In this document: one piece after another, positions 33,635 through 43,782 of the stretch
How the letters are laid out: every line of letters starts with the position of its first letter
Numbering within the stretch: position 1 is the first letter of the stretch
Source: Paenibacillus sp. LS1
GTDB lineage: Bacteria > Bacillota > Bacilli > Paenibacillales > Paenibacillaceae
NCBI RefSeq assembly: GCF_026013365.1
Contig: NZ_JAPDOE010000002.1
Location: forward strand, 992,001-1,056,000
Direction: 5' to 3'
Length of the DNA: 64,000 nt
Made by a program: the position numbers and the translations under genes
Notes under the pieces: generated by a model
Database searches by the model: none
What the model was told of the DNA's origin: nothing
The model's input: only the letters and a program-made list of their open reading frames with translations

Positions 33635-36088
33635 CTATTTGCGCAATTCCGCTCCGAATTGCTCTTCCAGACGAGCCACTACACGGGCATGAACTTCAGT
33701 AACTTCCTCATCGGTGAGTGTACGTTCACGATTCCGGTACACCAGTGCCATCGCCACGCTCTTCTTGTTTTCACCCAGTTTACTGCCAGTAAACACATCG
33801 AATACCTGTACGGTTTGCAGCAACTCACCCGCAGATTCACGAATGGCGCGCAGCATATCTCCAGCTTCAATATCCTCATTCACAACAACCGCGATATCAC
33901 GTTCCATGGCCGGGAAACGTGGAAGCTCACGATAACGAATGTCAGCGTCTGCTTCATTGTAGATCGATTCAAGTGCAATCTCTGCGATGTACACATCATT
34001 CAGATCATACTGCTGTTGCAGTTCCGGATGCAATTGACCCAATGTACCGATCAATGTGCCTTCTCCGCCATCCTTCCCTTCCAGGTAAACCGATGCAGAA
34101 CGTCCCGGATGGAAACCTTCAGGGCTGTTTGCTACCAAGCGAATGCGTTGTTCCAGACCTACATAGGCGAACAGATGCTCAAGCGCACCTTTCAGATCGA
34201 AGAAATCTACTTTCTCAGCTCCAACATTCCACTGCTGGCTTGCACGATTCCCGGTGAGCAGCAAGCCCAATACCGGAATCTCATGTGGTTGCTTGGTCAA
34301 TTGATCTTCTTCAGTGAAGAATACATTGCCCACTTCAAATACAGCCAGTGAATCCTGTTTACGGTTCATGTTATACACTGCTGCATCCAGCATTTGCGGC
34401 AAAATACTCGTACGAAGCACACTGCGGTCCTCACTCATAGGCATCGCGAGCTTCACGGCTTTACTGCCTTGTGTTAGCGCCGGGAACAGAGTCGCTTTAT
34501 CCGGGTGTACAAAGGAGTAACTGATCATTTCCTGCCAGCCACTGCCTGAGAGCAATCCACGAATGGTGCGACGCATCGCTTGAGAGCGTGTATACGCACC
34601 CGGAGTCGTCGGTCCTTCAATCCAAGTGGTTGGAATGTTGTCATATCCGTACAGACGTGCAATCTCTTCAAACAGGTCTACATCGAGCGTAATATCCCCT
34701 CTGCGTGTTGGTACTTCCACATCCAGCAATCCTTGATCAGCATCACCACATGCAAAGTGCAAGCGAGCGAAGATGGTTTTCACCTCAAGCAATGAGAGAT
34801 CTGTTCCCAGATAACGATTCAGTCGATCCAGCGACAATTGAATTACACGTTTCTCCGCAGTTTCCGCTCCAGCTTCCACGATTCCCTGGTGCACTTCACC
34901 CTCAGCATAACGCTGAATCAGTTCAGCTGCACGATCCAAAGCCGTAATGACCGCACCCGGATCTACTTCCTTCTCAAAACGCATGCTTGCTTCGGAACGC
35001 AGCCCCAGTTGGCGCGACGTTTTCCGAACAGTTCCGCCATCGAACTTGGCGGACTCCAGCAACAGATTCACCGTGCCTTCCGATACCTCGGAATTCTCGC
35101 CACCCATAACTCCAGCGATGGCTACCGGTTTCACGCCATCCGTGATGAGCAACATGTGCGGCTCCAGCTTGCGCTCTTGGCCATCCAACGTAACAATCGT
35201 TTCGCCTTCGTTGGCCATCCGCACTTCAATATGACCTTTTTCCAGCTTATCCGCATCAAATGCATGCAGCGGTTGACCGTATTCCAGCATGACATAGTTC
35301 GTGATATCAACGATGTTATTGATTGGGCGAACACCTGCCGCCATGAGACGGTTTTGCATCCATAGCGGGGAAGCACCCAGTTTAATGCCAGTTACATAAC
35401 GAGCTGCATAGTGAATGCATTGCTCCTGTGCCTTGATCTCTACCGAGATATGATTCGCGGCTGCATTACCAATTTCAACCAGTTGGTCTTTGGGACTTGG
35501 CAGCTTCACTTCACGACCCAGAATGGCACCCACTTCATAAGCTGCACCACGCATGCTGAGACAGTCGGAACGGTTCGGTGTCAGGTCCAGTTCAAGCACA
35601 TGATCGTCGAGACCAAGAACCTGGCTGATTGGCGTGCCAACCTCCGTTTGTTCTGGCAGAACGAGGATACCTTCCTGCTGATCTTTCGGCAGCAATTTGT
35701 CGTTCATGCCCAGCTCTTTGGCGGAACAGATCATGCCAAGGGATACAACACCGCGCAGTTTGGCTTTTTTGATATCCAATCCACCAGGGAGCTTCGCTCC
35801 AACCAGGGCTACGACTACTTTTTGGCCTGCGTCCACATTTTTCGCGCCACACACGATTTGCAGATCTTCTTCCTGGCCAGCATCGATGACACATACATTC
35901 AATTTGTCGGCATCGGGGTGTTTCTCCTTGCTCTTCACATAACCCACAACAACTTTATTCACGCCCTTGTTGCGGTTCTCCACTACATCAATCTCAACTC
36001 CCGCACGGGTGATCTTCTCTGCCAATTCCTGTGGCGTCACACCTTCAAGGGAAATATAATCAGACAGCCAATCTGTCGATACTCTCAT
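33635..36088 (-). CDS. pheT: Phenylalanyl-tRNA synthetase beta subunit
   Basis: PheT is the 817-residue beta chain of the alpha2-beta2 synthetase that charges tRNA-Phe. Domains in order: tRNA-binding OB fold (about 39-150, VVVGYVKSKEKHPDADKLNV), B3/B4 editing domain (about 210-390), B5 DNA-binding-like domain (about 400-480, RRGDITLDVDLFEEIARLYG), the catalytic-like core, and the C-terminal FDX anticodon-binding domain (RELPRFPAMERDIAVVVNED, NEDIEAGDML). Length is standard. It lies 89 nt after pheS in the same T-box-controlled transcript. Confidence 0.97.
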   Translation of the reverse strand: MRVSTDWLSDYISLEGVTPQELAEKITRAGVEIDVVENRNKGVNKVVVGYVKSKEKHPDADKLNVCVIDAGQEEDLQIVCGAKNVDAGQKVVVALVGAKLPGGLDIKKAKLRGVVSLGMICSAKELGMNDKLLPKDQQEGILVLPEQTEVGTPISQVLGLDDHVLELDLTPNRSDCLSMRGAAYEVGAILGREVKLPSPKDQLVEIGNAAANHISVEIKAQEQCIHYAARYVTGIKLGASPLWMQNRLMAAGVRPINNIVDITNYVMLEYGQPLHAFDADKLEKGHIEVRMANEGETIVTLDGQERKLEPHMLLITDGVKPVAIAGVMGGENSEVSEGTVNLLLESAKFDGGTVRKTSRQLGLRSEASMRFEKEVDPGAVITALDRAAELIQRYAEGEVHQGIVEAGAETAEKRVIQLSLDRLNRYLGTDLSLLEVKTIFARLHFACGDADQGLLDVEVPTRRGDITLDVDLFEEIARLYGYDNIPTTWIEGPTTPGAYTRSQAMRRTIRGLLSGSGWQEMISYSFVHPDKATLFPALTQGSKAVKLAMPMSEDRSVLRTSILPQMLDAAVYNMNRKQDSLAVFEVGNVFFTEEDQLTKQPHEIPVLGLLLTGNRASQQWNVGAEKVDFFDLKGALEHLFAYVGLEQRIRLVANSPEGFHPGRSASVYLEGKDGGEGTLIGTLGQLHPELQQQYDLNDVYIAEIALESIYNEADADIRYRELPRFPAMERDIAVVVNEDIEAGDMLRAIRESAGELLQTVQVFDVFTGSKLGENKKSVAMALVYRNRERTLTDEEVTEVHARVVARLEEQFGAELRK

Positions 36089-36177
36089 GGACGTTCACTT
36101 CCTTCATCTATAAATTGGTGTTCCCTGTTCATTCTTCATCCGCTTGCTCTATATGGTTAATCTTTCTTGTCTTAAAG

Positions 36178-37212
36178 TTACAGCCGTCCGAATTGCTTCA
36201 GGAAGGTCAGATCACTGTTGTAGAAGTGACGGATATCATCGACACCATACTTCAGCATCGCGATACGCTCTACGCCCATACCAAATGCGAAACCACTGTA
36301 TTTCTCCGGATCATAGCCGCCCATTTCAAGCACTTTCGGGTGAACCATACCGCCGCCCAAAATTTCGAGCCAGCCTGTTTGCTTACATACCCGACAGCCG
36401 CTGCCGCCACATTGTACACACGTTACATCCACTTCCGCACTTGGCTCCGTGAACGGGAAGAAGCTTGGACGCAGACGAATTTCCGTATGGGAACCGAACA
36501 TTTCGCGCACGAATTGCAGCAGGGTTCCTTTCAGATCGCTCATACGAATGTTTTCGCTGATGACCAATCCTTCAACCTGATTGAATTGGAAAGAGTGTGT
36601 CGCATCGTCGTCATCACGGCGGTATACTTTACCTGGGCAGATGACTTTGACAGGCACTTCGCCCTTCATGCTCTGCATGGTACGTACTTGAACCGGAGAC
36701 GTATGGGTACGCATCAACAAGTCTTCTGTAACATAGAAGGAATCCTGCATATCGCGCGCCGGGTGATTCTTCGGCAGATTCAATGCTTCAAAGTTGTAAT
36801 AATCCATTTCGACTTCAGGACCTTCCGCTACGCGGTATCCCATACCGATGAAAATATCTTCGATCTCCTGTACCACTTTGGTAAGTGGATGCAGTCCGCC
36901 TTGACGTCCACGACGTCCTGGCAGGGTCACATCAATTTTCTCGGATTGTAGACGCTTCGCCGTCTCTTCCTTCTGGAACTGATTCTGCTTGCTGTCGATG
37001 ACTTCCTCAATGGCAGCCCGAACATCATTGGCTACTTGACCAATAACTGGACGTTCCTCCGCACTAAGCGCACCCATACCGCGCAAAATTTCAGTCAATG
37101 CACCCTTTTTCCCCAAATACTTCACACGCAGATCACTGAGCGTCTGCGGATCATTCACACCAGACAACTGCTCCAGCGCTTCGATCTTTAATGCCTCTAA
37201 ACGTTCTTTCAT
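36178..37212 (-). CDS. pheS: Phenylalanyl-tRNA synthetase alpha subunit
   Basis: PheS, 344 residues, is the catalytic alpha chain. It has the N-terminal coiled coil (1-90), class II motif 1 (about 110-150), motif 2 ([20 protein letters not shown]), and motif 3 ([20 protein letters not shown]). ATG 37212 follows AAAAGGGGGC. Directly upstream is a T-box leader with a Phe specifier codon, so expression rises when uncharged tRNA-Phe accumulates. Confidence 0.97.
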   Translation of the reverse strand: MKERLEALKIEALEQLSGVNDPQTLSDLRVKYLGKKGALTEILRGMGALSAEERPVIGQVANDVRAAIEEVIDSKQNQFQKEETAKRLQSEKIDVTLPGRRGRQGGLHPLTKVVQEIEDIFIGMGYRVAEGPEVEMDYYNFEALNLPKNHPARDMQDSFYVTEDLLMRTHTSPVQVRTMQSMKGEVPVKVICPGKVYRRDDDDATHSFQFNQVEGLVISENIRMSDLKGTLLQFVREMFGSHTEIRLRPSFFPFTEPSAEVDVTCVQCGGSGCRVCKQTGWLEILGGGMVHPKVLEMGGYDPEKYSGFAFGMGVERIAMLKYGVDDIRHFYNSDLTFLKQFGRL

Positions 37213-37239
37213 GTGTAATTGCCCCCTTTTTGTGGTGTT

Positions 37240-37545
37240 TTTGCAACAAAAAAAGGCCTTCTCTCCCCTGAAGGGACGAAAAGACCGTGGTACCACCCTT
37301 GTTAGACATCCCTTGCTGCACGGCCCCTTTGGCCTGCAACTCGTTCTGTCTCACTTTGTACGGAATAACGACCGTTAACCGTTTGCCCCTACTGTTGCCT
37401 CTGTGTCTGCACACAAACAGGTTCAGGGAACCGCTTCGGAGTGAATTTCGGCAGCCTTGTTCTACAGAAACGCTCTCAATCTACGGCGCTTCCTCCCTGT
37501 CCAGAGGCACTGCTTACTTATCTCCATCATCACGTTTGCTTTTAA
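37240..37545 (-). promoter_or_regulatory. T-box leader of pheST, specifier UUC (Phe)
   Basis: Read on the minus strand the leader has a stem I region, the specifier segment GCCGAAATTCACTCCGAAGC with TTC as the Phe codon, the T-box core AGGGTGGTACCACGG (near 37285-37299), and a terminator hairpin formed by CTTTTCGTCCCTTCAGGGG and GAGAAGGCC followed by seven T (37248-37275). Uncharged tRNA-Phe would pair with TTC and with the T-box bulge, stabilising the antiterminator. Confidence 0.93.
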
Positions 37546-37626
37546 GTTAAACCCATATCGATGTAATCATCGATGATCGTTCATAATTATATGCAAAATA
37601 GATCGAAATAGCAAGTCGTCCATCTT

Positions 37627-39519
37627 CTAATTTATGCTTGCTCCCTTATCTTTCAATTGTTTCAGGCGCTGCTGGATTTCGCGAATCTCCGTTGCCTCGA
37701 CTGCTCGTTCACTCTCGTGTTCAGGCAGTGTCAGACTGTCTTTTCCAGCAGCGCTCACAGGAGACAGTAACTCGGATAAGCGCATCTGCAATCGCAACCG
37801 TTCGTCATCGGATTCCCGAGTCTCGAGCGCCAGCTCCCGAAGTTTAATGGACTCCTCCCAATCCGGCACACTTCCTTCAAACAGGGTTGCTGTGCCACCA
37901 GGTTCCAGATCGCACAAGCGATTCGCTAGTGACTTCGTTAGCATCCGGTCATGAGATACAAGCACCAAAGCACCTGAAGCCTGTTTCAATACATTCTCCA
38001 TGACTTCCTGGGTATCGATGTCCAGATAGTTGGTCGGCTCATCCAGCACCAGCAGATTCGCTCCGCCAAAGTACAGTCTCAGAAATGCCACTCTGCACTT
38101 TTCTCCCATGCTCAAATCCCCAATGCGCTTGAACACATCATCCCTGGAAAACAGGAAACATCCCAGAATGGTACGTGCCGCACTTTGTGTCATGGACGGA
38201 AGGGTAAGCAAGCTGTCCAGCAGCGTCAGATTCTCGGGAAGTCCTTCCAGCTCCTGAGAAAAGTAACCGATTCTCAGCTGCGGATGCCGTGTGACCTTGC
38301 CTTGCGAAGGTTCCAGCTCACCAATCATCAGCTTCAACAGTGTCGTCTTGCCCGTTCCATTAGGGCCCCGTACGGCAAGACGATCTCCGCGTTCCACAGC
38401 GATTCGAAGGTCGCGAAGCAAGAGCTGGTTACCTGTATATGAAAAACTCACCTCTTCCAGCGCAAGCAGCTGGCGTGCAGCCAGTGTATTCATATGCAGT
38501 TCCATGTTTAACTTTGCAGCTTCACGAGGCTTATCCACCCGTTCCCGCTCCAAACGCTCCAGCTGTTTTTGTTTGGCATGGTAACGTGAAATATTCTTGT
38601 TAGCTTTGGCCTTGTAGAAGCTCTGGGTGATCTTCACCTCCACATCAGTCGCCGAATTATGCGCTTTATGGAACCATTCCTGATAATTTCGAATCGTTTC
38701 TTCCAGCGCCTTACGCTCCAATTCCTGCCTGCGGTAGATCGTTTCCTGTTCGCGTAATTCACGCTCTTTGTGGATCTTGTAGTCGGAGTATCCGCCCTTG
38801 TATTTGGTCAGGGCATCTGGACTGAACTCGATGACTCCTGTTGCTACCTGATCAATAAACGTACGATCGTGTGATACAAATAACAGCGTACCTTCGTATG
38901 AGGATAACCACTCTTCCAGCCAACGCATGCTTCCCTCATCCAGATGATTTGTCGGTTCATCCAGGATCAGGAATTTGGGTTTGCTGACAAGCAGGCCAGC
39001 CAAACGGGCCTTTGTTTTTTGTCCACCACTCAAGGAATGATAGGGTCTGTTCCAATGCTCTGCGGATAATCCAAGGCGTGTCAGCACCTTCTCTACTTCG
39101 GTCTCCCACATATAACCGTTCAGCTGTTCATATTGCTCCATGACTTGCGTATAGGCTGCAAGCAGCTCTTCATCCGCTTCAGTGCTGATGCTCAGACGTT
39201 GTTCCAGTTCTTCCAATTTCCATTTCACTTCATAGATCTGACCGCTCTCACACCGGACCGCATCCAGTACATTCATGCCATCCTCAATCTCCGAGCGCTG
39301 GCGCATGAATCCCCATTCCTGCTGCGGGATATGACGTTCAATTCTTCCACCACCATGCTCTTCACCCAAAATGATGCGTAACAACGTTGTCTTGCCGCAT
39401 CCGTTGCGACCTAGAATGGCGAGTCTCTCGCCCTCATTAATCTCCAAATTTAATCCTGTAAACAATTCAATACCGTTCCACTCTTTTGATACTTCATGTA
39501 AGCGTACCAATGTCATCAT
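37627..39519 (-). CDS. ABC-F family ATPase (ribosome protection type)
   Basis: This 630-residue protein has two ABC domains and no membrane segments. First domain: Walker A ILGRNGCGKTTLLRIILGEE, signature LSGGQKTKARLAG, Walker B FLILDEPTNHLDE. Linker around residues 240-330, rich in Arg, Lys and Glu. Second domain: VRGPNGTGKTTLLKLMIGEL, LSMGEKCRVAFLR, LVLDEPTNYLDI. These are ABC-F hallmarks; many relatives (VmlR, Vga, Lsa) eject antibiotics from the ribosome. A C-terminal helical extension is present. Immediately upstream is a leader with a terminator hairpin, as in antibiotic-inducible ABC-F genes, which favours a resistance role. The exact drug class is not predictable. Confidence 0.9.
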   Translation of the reverse strand: MMTLVRLHEVSKEWNGIELFTGLNLEINEGERLAILGRNGCGKTTLLRIILGEEHGGGRIERHIPQQEWGFMRQRSEIEDGMNVLDAVRCESGQIYEVKWKLEELEQRLSISTEADEELLAAYTQVMEQYEQLNGYMWETEVEKVLTRLGLSAEHWNRPYHSLSGGQKTKARLAGLLVSKPKFLILDEPTNHLDEGSMRWLEEWLSSYEGTLLFVSHDRTFIDQVATGVIEFSPDALTKYKGGYSDYKIHKERELREQETIYRRQELERKALEETIRNYQEWFHKAHNSATDVEVKITQSFYKAKANKNISRYHAKQKQLERLERERVDKPREAAKLNMELHMNTLAARQLLALEEVSFSYTGNQLLLRDLRIAVERGDRLAVRGPNGTGKTTLLKLMIGELEPSQGKVTRHPQLRIGYFSQELEGLPENLTLLDSLLTLPSMTQSAARTILGCFLFSRDDVFKRIGDLSMGEKCRVAFLRLYFGGANLLVLDEPTNYLDIDTQEVMENVLKQASGALVLVSHDRMLTKSLANRLCDLEPGGTATLFEGSVPDWEESIKLRELALETRESDDERLRLQMRLSELLSPVSAAGKDSLTLPEHESERAVEATEIREIQQRLKQLKDKGASIN

Positions 39520-39554
39520 GAGGCCTCATCCTTCCTGCATCCTTTTTGTTGAAC

Positions 39555-39895
39555 AAAAAAAACCGCTGGCATCAGCCGGCGGTTTGGCAATTCAGGGTTG
39601 GATCAAGCATTCAAAGACAGATCTAAGGTAAGCTACGGCATGAACAAAGAAACCCCAAATACAGGGTACACGTAAACCTCAAAAGGCTTACTTGCTCCAT
39701 ACCTTTTCCCATAGCTGAATTTGGACACACGAATCCCCTCATTGCTCAGCCGCTCTGGCTGACTGCGTCATAAAACCGTCTGCAGTTAACTGGGGTTCAA
39801 TTCATGTGTTTTACTTCATGGGACGTATGGTTACCTCTCATTCATGTGTAGTATCAATTTCTCCGTTATTGTACCAGATCATTGTTAAAAAGCAA
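39555..39895 (-). promoter_or_regulatory. Attenuator-like leader of the ABC-F gene
   Basis: On the minus strand a plausible sigma-A promoter (TTGCTT, 16 nt, TACAAT; 39868-39895) starts a leader of about 340 nt. It contains two minimal ORFs, ATGAAGTAA (39819-39811) and ATGAATTGA (39805-39797), the first after GAGAGG. It ends in a strong hairpin, AACCGCCGGC/GCCAGCGGTT (39561-39584), with a T run, about 40 nt before the start codon. The design resembles leaders in which antibiotic-stalled ribosomes on a tiny ORF prevent termination. Confidence 0.6.
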
Positions 39896-39932
39896 AGGTT
39901 ACCCTCATATTTCTTTTAGGGCAAAAGAAAAA

Positions 39933-39953
39933 AGCCCCTGCATCGCAAGGGCT
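39933..39953 (-). terminator. Terminator after tRNA-Gly
   Basis: AGCCCTTG/CAGGGGCT stem with a short loop and six T on the minus strand, about 20 nt beyond the tRNA. Confidence 0.75.
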
Positions 39954-39971
39954 CTGGGTACTGCTTCGTTA

Positions 39972-40042
39972 AGCGGGTGATGGGAATCGAACCCACGCTA
40001 TTAGCTTGGAAGGCTAAAGTTCTACCATTGAACTACACCCGC
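39972..40042 (-). tRNA. tRNA-Gly (anticodon TCC)
   Basis: The 71-nt minus-strand gene folds as a cloverleaf: acceptor GCGGGTG/CACCCGC, D-arm with AGTTCAATGGTAGAACT, anticodon loop around CTTCCAA giving anticodon TCC, and T-arm GTGGGTTCGATTCCCAT. CCA is not encoded. It is a single tRNA with its own terminator. Confidence 0.96.
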
Positions 40043-40204
40043 ATGATTGATGATTCATAATTAAGTTCCGTTCGGAAGTTAACAGTGATTTTACAAAGAA
40101 TAATATATCATGATCTTCAATAGCATGCAAGTCATATTTACCATTTTTTTCATTACGCATCCATCTATAAAAAAGCAGGAGCACTCACGCGCCCCTGCTG
40201 TTCC

Positions 40205-42331
40205 CTATCCTGTGGGTTTATCCACATCTCTCAAAAATTGCTTTTCAAAATCAGCGGCTTCAATTGGTTTACTGAAGAAATACCCTTGAGCCTCGTGACA
40301 ATGCTGATTGCGAAGAAAGACCATCTGATCTTCGTTCTCCACGCCCTCAGCCGTGACTTTCAGATGTAAATGATGCGCCATTGAAGTGATGGTGGAGACG
40401 ATCGCAGCATTATTGCTGTCCTCCATGACTTCATTAACGAATGAACGGTCAATCTTGAGCCGATCAATTGGCAGATCCTTCAGATAATGCAACGAGCTGT
40501 ATCCCGTTCCAAAATCATCAATACTGATATGCACACCAATTTCTTTGATTTTACGTAACTGCTCGAATGCCCGGTCTTTATCAAATGTCATACTCTCTGT
40601 AATCTCCAGTTCAAGCCATACTGGCTCAAGCCCAGTCTCCTTGAGAATGCCATTAATATTATCCAATAGATGCGAATGCCTGAACTGTCTCATGGACAGA
40701 TTCACCGAAACACACAGTTTACGATAACCGGCTTCCTGCCACTGCTTATTCTGTGCACATGCTTCACGAAGCACCCATTCGCCAAGCGGTACAATCAATC
40801 CACTCTCTTCTGCCAGAGGAATAAATTCCGCCGGAGATACCGAACCTCGCTGCGGATGCTGCCAACGCACCAATGCTTCCATGCCGACGATTAGCCCACT
40901 TTGCAGATTAACCTGCGGCTGATAAACCAGGTAGAACTGACCTCGATCCAAAGCCTTACGCAGATCATTCTCAAGCTGCAAACGTTCCTGTGCTTTCATC
41001 TGCATCGCATGAGCATAACGGTTCAATTCCATGCCCTGTTCTTTGGCATTGTGCAGAGCCGTATCTGCATTCTGAATAATCTCCTGCGGTGACTCCCCAT
41101 CATGCGGGAAAATGGCCATCCCGATTCCAAGTGTAAGATGATACTCATTACCATCAACCAGGACTGGCTTCTCGAAGAGTTGCAAAATGGATCTTGTTCT
41201 CCGCAACGCTGTATCGGTTGTGCTGAAATCTGTCATCGTCAATGCAAACTCATCTCTTCCCAGGCCGAATACTTCTTCTCCTGGAAGTGACGAATGTTTC
41301 AGACGTTGACCTACTTGGCGCAGAACCCGGTTAGCTGCTTGCTGTCCAAGCGAATCATTAATGGTCTTGAACCGATTAATATTCAGGACGAGCACCCCGA
41401 CAAGCTGTTCCTCCACCACGGCATCATCCATCATCATTTTCAACCGCTGCGAAAGGCGACGACGGTTTGGAAGCCCCGTCACATCCTCATGATGGGCAAT
41501 ATAATTCATCTTGGCTTCAGCAACCTGCTGTTGCAGGAACGGCGTATCCACAACGGACGTGTACAACCCTTTTTGGATGAAAAAATATGCCATACAGTTA
41601 CTCAGCAATCCAAACAGAAGATTGAGATCGTTCACCCCTGTAGCCGAAACAAAATAACATTCCCCAAAGAAGAAACACAGAATACCGCATAGAATGGACG
41701 GCAAGTCACCATCCTTGGTTTTTTTCCATTGTACAAACAAAATTACGGCAATAATGCCATACAACAATCCGACCATAAAATGAACCCGGGTGAAAATCCC
41801 ACCAAGCACTTCATCCTCAAGCATATTCGGCAATATGCTCCATTCCTGAATAGCCAATGTGTATAAAATAACAAAGGTACCCAATGTCCCACTGAACAGT
41901 AAGAATTTGCGCGGTAACGCAATTTCCTTCTCATTTATGGTATACACGAGCAGTAAACCTACTGAACATACCATAGATCCCATGGTTGACATCATCAAGG
42001 AGAATTCCGATTCCATCATCGCTCCGTTCGGAATCTCTTCTGCAAATGAAACGATATGAACCAGTTCAAACAGACCAATCAATAAAAAGAGTGTTGTCAA
42101 TAACACCCTCCGAAGGGTCAGCTTCTGTGTCCGAAACAACCAGCTTTGATTATAAATGCCGATACAAGCCGCCGCCGCAGCGAATCCACCCAAGAGTGTC
42201 AAAACAGGGTAACCCGATATGATCAGATCAGAGCTTGAAGAAGAACGAAACCATTGACTTGCGAGGAAACACAATAAGCCGCATACAGCGACCCAACCTA
42301 TTTTTCTCTGATCTTGCAGATTAACCTTCAT
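40205..42331 (-). CDS. Membrane GGDEF/EAL protein, probable c-di-GMP phosphodiesterase
   Basis: The 708-residue protein has an N-terminal sensor of about eight hydrophobic helices (1-250), a GGDEF domain (about 285-440) and an EAL domain (about 450-700). The GGDEF active loop reads GLGRDEFAL, so the second glycine is replaced by Arg and cyclase activity is doubtful. The EAL domain keeps EALVRW, LELEITES, DDFGTGYSSLHYLK, KIDRSF, AEGVENEDQ and QGYFFSKP, so it should hydrolyse c-di-GMP. The signal for the membrane part is unknown. Monocistronic. Confidence 0.92.
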   Translation of the reverse strand: MKVNLQDQRKIGWVAVCGLLCFLASQWFRSSSSSDLIISGYPVLTLLGGFAAAAACIGIYNQSWLFRTQKLTLRRVLLTTLFLLIGLFELVHIVSFAEEIPNGAMMESEFSLMMSTMGSMVCSVGLLLVYTINEKEIALPRKFLLFSGTLGTFVILYTLAIQEWSILPNMLEDEVLGGIFTRVHFMVGLLYGIIAVILFVQWKKTKDGDLPSILCGILCFFFGECYFVSATGVNDLNLLFGLLSNCMAYFFIQKGLYTSVVDTPFLQQQVAEAKMNYIAHHEDVTGLPNRRRLSQRLKMMMDDAVVEEQLVGVLVLNINRFKTINDSLGQQAANRVLRQVGQRLKHSSLPGEEVFGLGRDEFALTMTDFSTTDTALRRTRSILQLFEKPVLVDGNEYHLTLGIGMAIFPHDGESPQEIIQNADTALHNAKEQGMELNRYAHAMQMKAQERLQLENDLRKALDRGQFYLVYQPQVNLQSGLIVGMEALVRWQHPQRGSVSPAEFIPLAEESGLIVPLGEWVLREACAQNKQWQEAGYRKLCVSVNLSMRQFRHSHLLDNINGILKETGLEPVWLELEITESMTFDKDRAFEQLRKIKEIGVHISIDDFGTGYSSLHYLKDLPIDRLKIDRSFVNEVMEDSNNAAIVSTITSMAHHLHLKVTAEGVENEDQMVFLRNQHCHEAQGYFFSKPIEAADFEKQFLRDVDKPTG

Positions 42332-42561
42332 GCCGTGTTTTCCTTCCCGGGATCACCTATCCTGAATTACATTAACCAAACTTTCCAAGCTTGCTTACAC
42401 AATTCGACAAAAAACATATTTACCAACGTTCAATTCACATGCAGGCACATGCTATCTGGTACATAATAACATTTAATTCTGTGTACGTGAACTAAAAAAT
42501 AGTTACTCCTAGGAATATTTATTCATAAATATGGAGAAAAACAAGGCATTAAGAACTAAAA
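42332..42561. other. Intergenic upstream of the GGDEF/EAL gene
   Basis: This AT-rich stretch holds no open frame with a ribosome site and no riboswitch fold that I recognise. It must contain the promoter of the GGDEF/EAL gene. Confidence 0.3.
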
Positions 42562-42594
42562 AAAACATGGATCTCCAGGTGGAGTCCATGTTTT
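42562..42594 (-). terminator. Terminator after the aldolase-like gene
   Basis: A 10-bp stem (AAAACATGGA/TCCATGTTTT) with a 13-nt loop is followed on the minus strand by more T. A second, weaker inverted repeat (AAAATCTAGA/TCTAGATTTT) lies at 42668-42704, between it and the gene's stop. Confidence 0.75.
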
Positions 42595-42742
42595 CCTAGT
42601 TTACAACTGTATTTCAGACTATATTATCATCATTTTGCATAATTCGATTTAGTTCGCTTACAGGTACAAAATCTAGATGAATACGATCATTCCGTCTAGA
42701 TTTTGCTAATTGGAAGACGCTCTAAGGATGCATGCCAAATGA

Positions 42743-43699
42743 TTACTTGTCGAAATTCACTTCTGGTGTTGTTAGTTTATCATAGAAATCAACAACCTTG
42801 TTCTTGTCTTCCGATGAACGAAGCGCCATCGCCGAACGTGGATGCTCGTCCAATGCACCTGTGATCATGTAAGGCAGAATGTAGCCCCATTCTTCTTTTT
42901 CTCTAAGAGGTACCATCAGCTGTTCCAGTACACCGAGTACTGGGCGCAGATTGTATTTCGTACCTTTCAGATGAGCTACGAGCAATTCGGTTGGGCAGTT
43001 ACCTGCCGCACGTCCCATACCATATACAGAAGCATCAAGCAGCTCAACTCCCAGTTCCGCCGCAACCAATGTGTTGGAGAACGCGAGCTGCATATTGTTA
43101 TGAGTGTGAACGCCAAGACGCTTGTTAGGCAAGTGAGTCTTGAATTTCTCTACCAGGTATTTCACATCATTATGATCCAGGCTACCGTAGGAATCTACAA
43201 TGTAAACCACATCTACGGAGCTTTCTTTGATCAATTCAAATGCTTCCAGCAACTCATTCTCCATAACATTGGAGAGCGCCATAATATTCAGTGTTGTTTC
43301 ATATCCACGATCATGGAATGTTTGAACCAGTGCAAGTGCCTTGTCTACATCTTTGCTGTAGCAGGCAACCCGGATCAGATCCAGCATGCTCTCACTGCGA
43401 GGCAAGATGTCGTTCTCATCCACACGTCCAACGTCAACCAGTGCAGACAGTTTGGTATTTCCTTTTTGAGGAATAACTTTACGCAAGAAATCATCATTCA
43501 GGAAACGCCAAGGTCCTGCTTCCTCCGCACCTTTCAGCAACTTCGGAGAGTTCTTATATCCAATTTCCATATAATCAACGCCAGCTTCATTCAATCCAGC
43601 ATACAGCTGTTGAACAAAGTCCACGCTAAAGTCCCAATTATTCACCAATCCGCCATCACGGATCGTACAATCTACAATTTTGCAATGATTTGTCTTCAT
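42743..43699 (-). CDS. HMGL-like aldolase domain protein (DmpG type)
   Basis: This 318-residue TIM-barrel protein is related to 4-hydroxy-2-oxovalerate aldolase and isopropylmalate synthase. Motifs: IVDCTIRDGGLVNNWDFS (the D-x-T-x-R-D-G metal and catalytic loop), GVDYMEIGYK, YIVDSYGSLD, RLGVHTHNNMQLAFSNTLVA (metal-binding HxH), and GMGRAAGNCPTELLVAHL. No regulatory domain. The substrate is unknown; such stand-alone genes also occur near sugar or nucleotide-sugar genes, but nothing here points to a pathway. Confidence 0.85.
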   Translation of the reverse strand: MKTNHCKIVDCTIRDGGLVNNWDFSVDFVQQLYAGLNEAGVDYMEIGYKNSPKLLKGAEEAGPWRFLNDDFLRKVIPQKGNTKLSALVDVGRVDENDILPRSESMLDLIRVACYSKDVDKALALVQTFHDRGYETTLNIMALSNVMENELLEAFELIKESSVDVVYIVDSYGSLDHNDVKYLVEKFKTHLPNKRLGVHTHNNMQLAFSNTLVAAELGVELLDASVYGMGRAAGNCPTELLVAHLKGTKYNLRPVLGVLEQLMVPLREKEEWGYILPYMITGALDEHPRSAMALRSSEDKNKVVDFYDKLTTPEVNFDK

Positions 43700-43782
43700 T
43701 AATGTCTGCTCCTTTTCTGACCAACTTGTGTATTCCTCTCATGATACTTGAACGTGACAAGAAAAGTAAAGGGATTCCGGAC

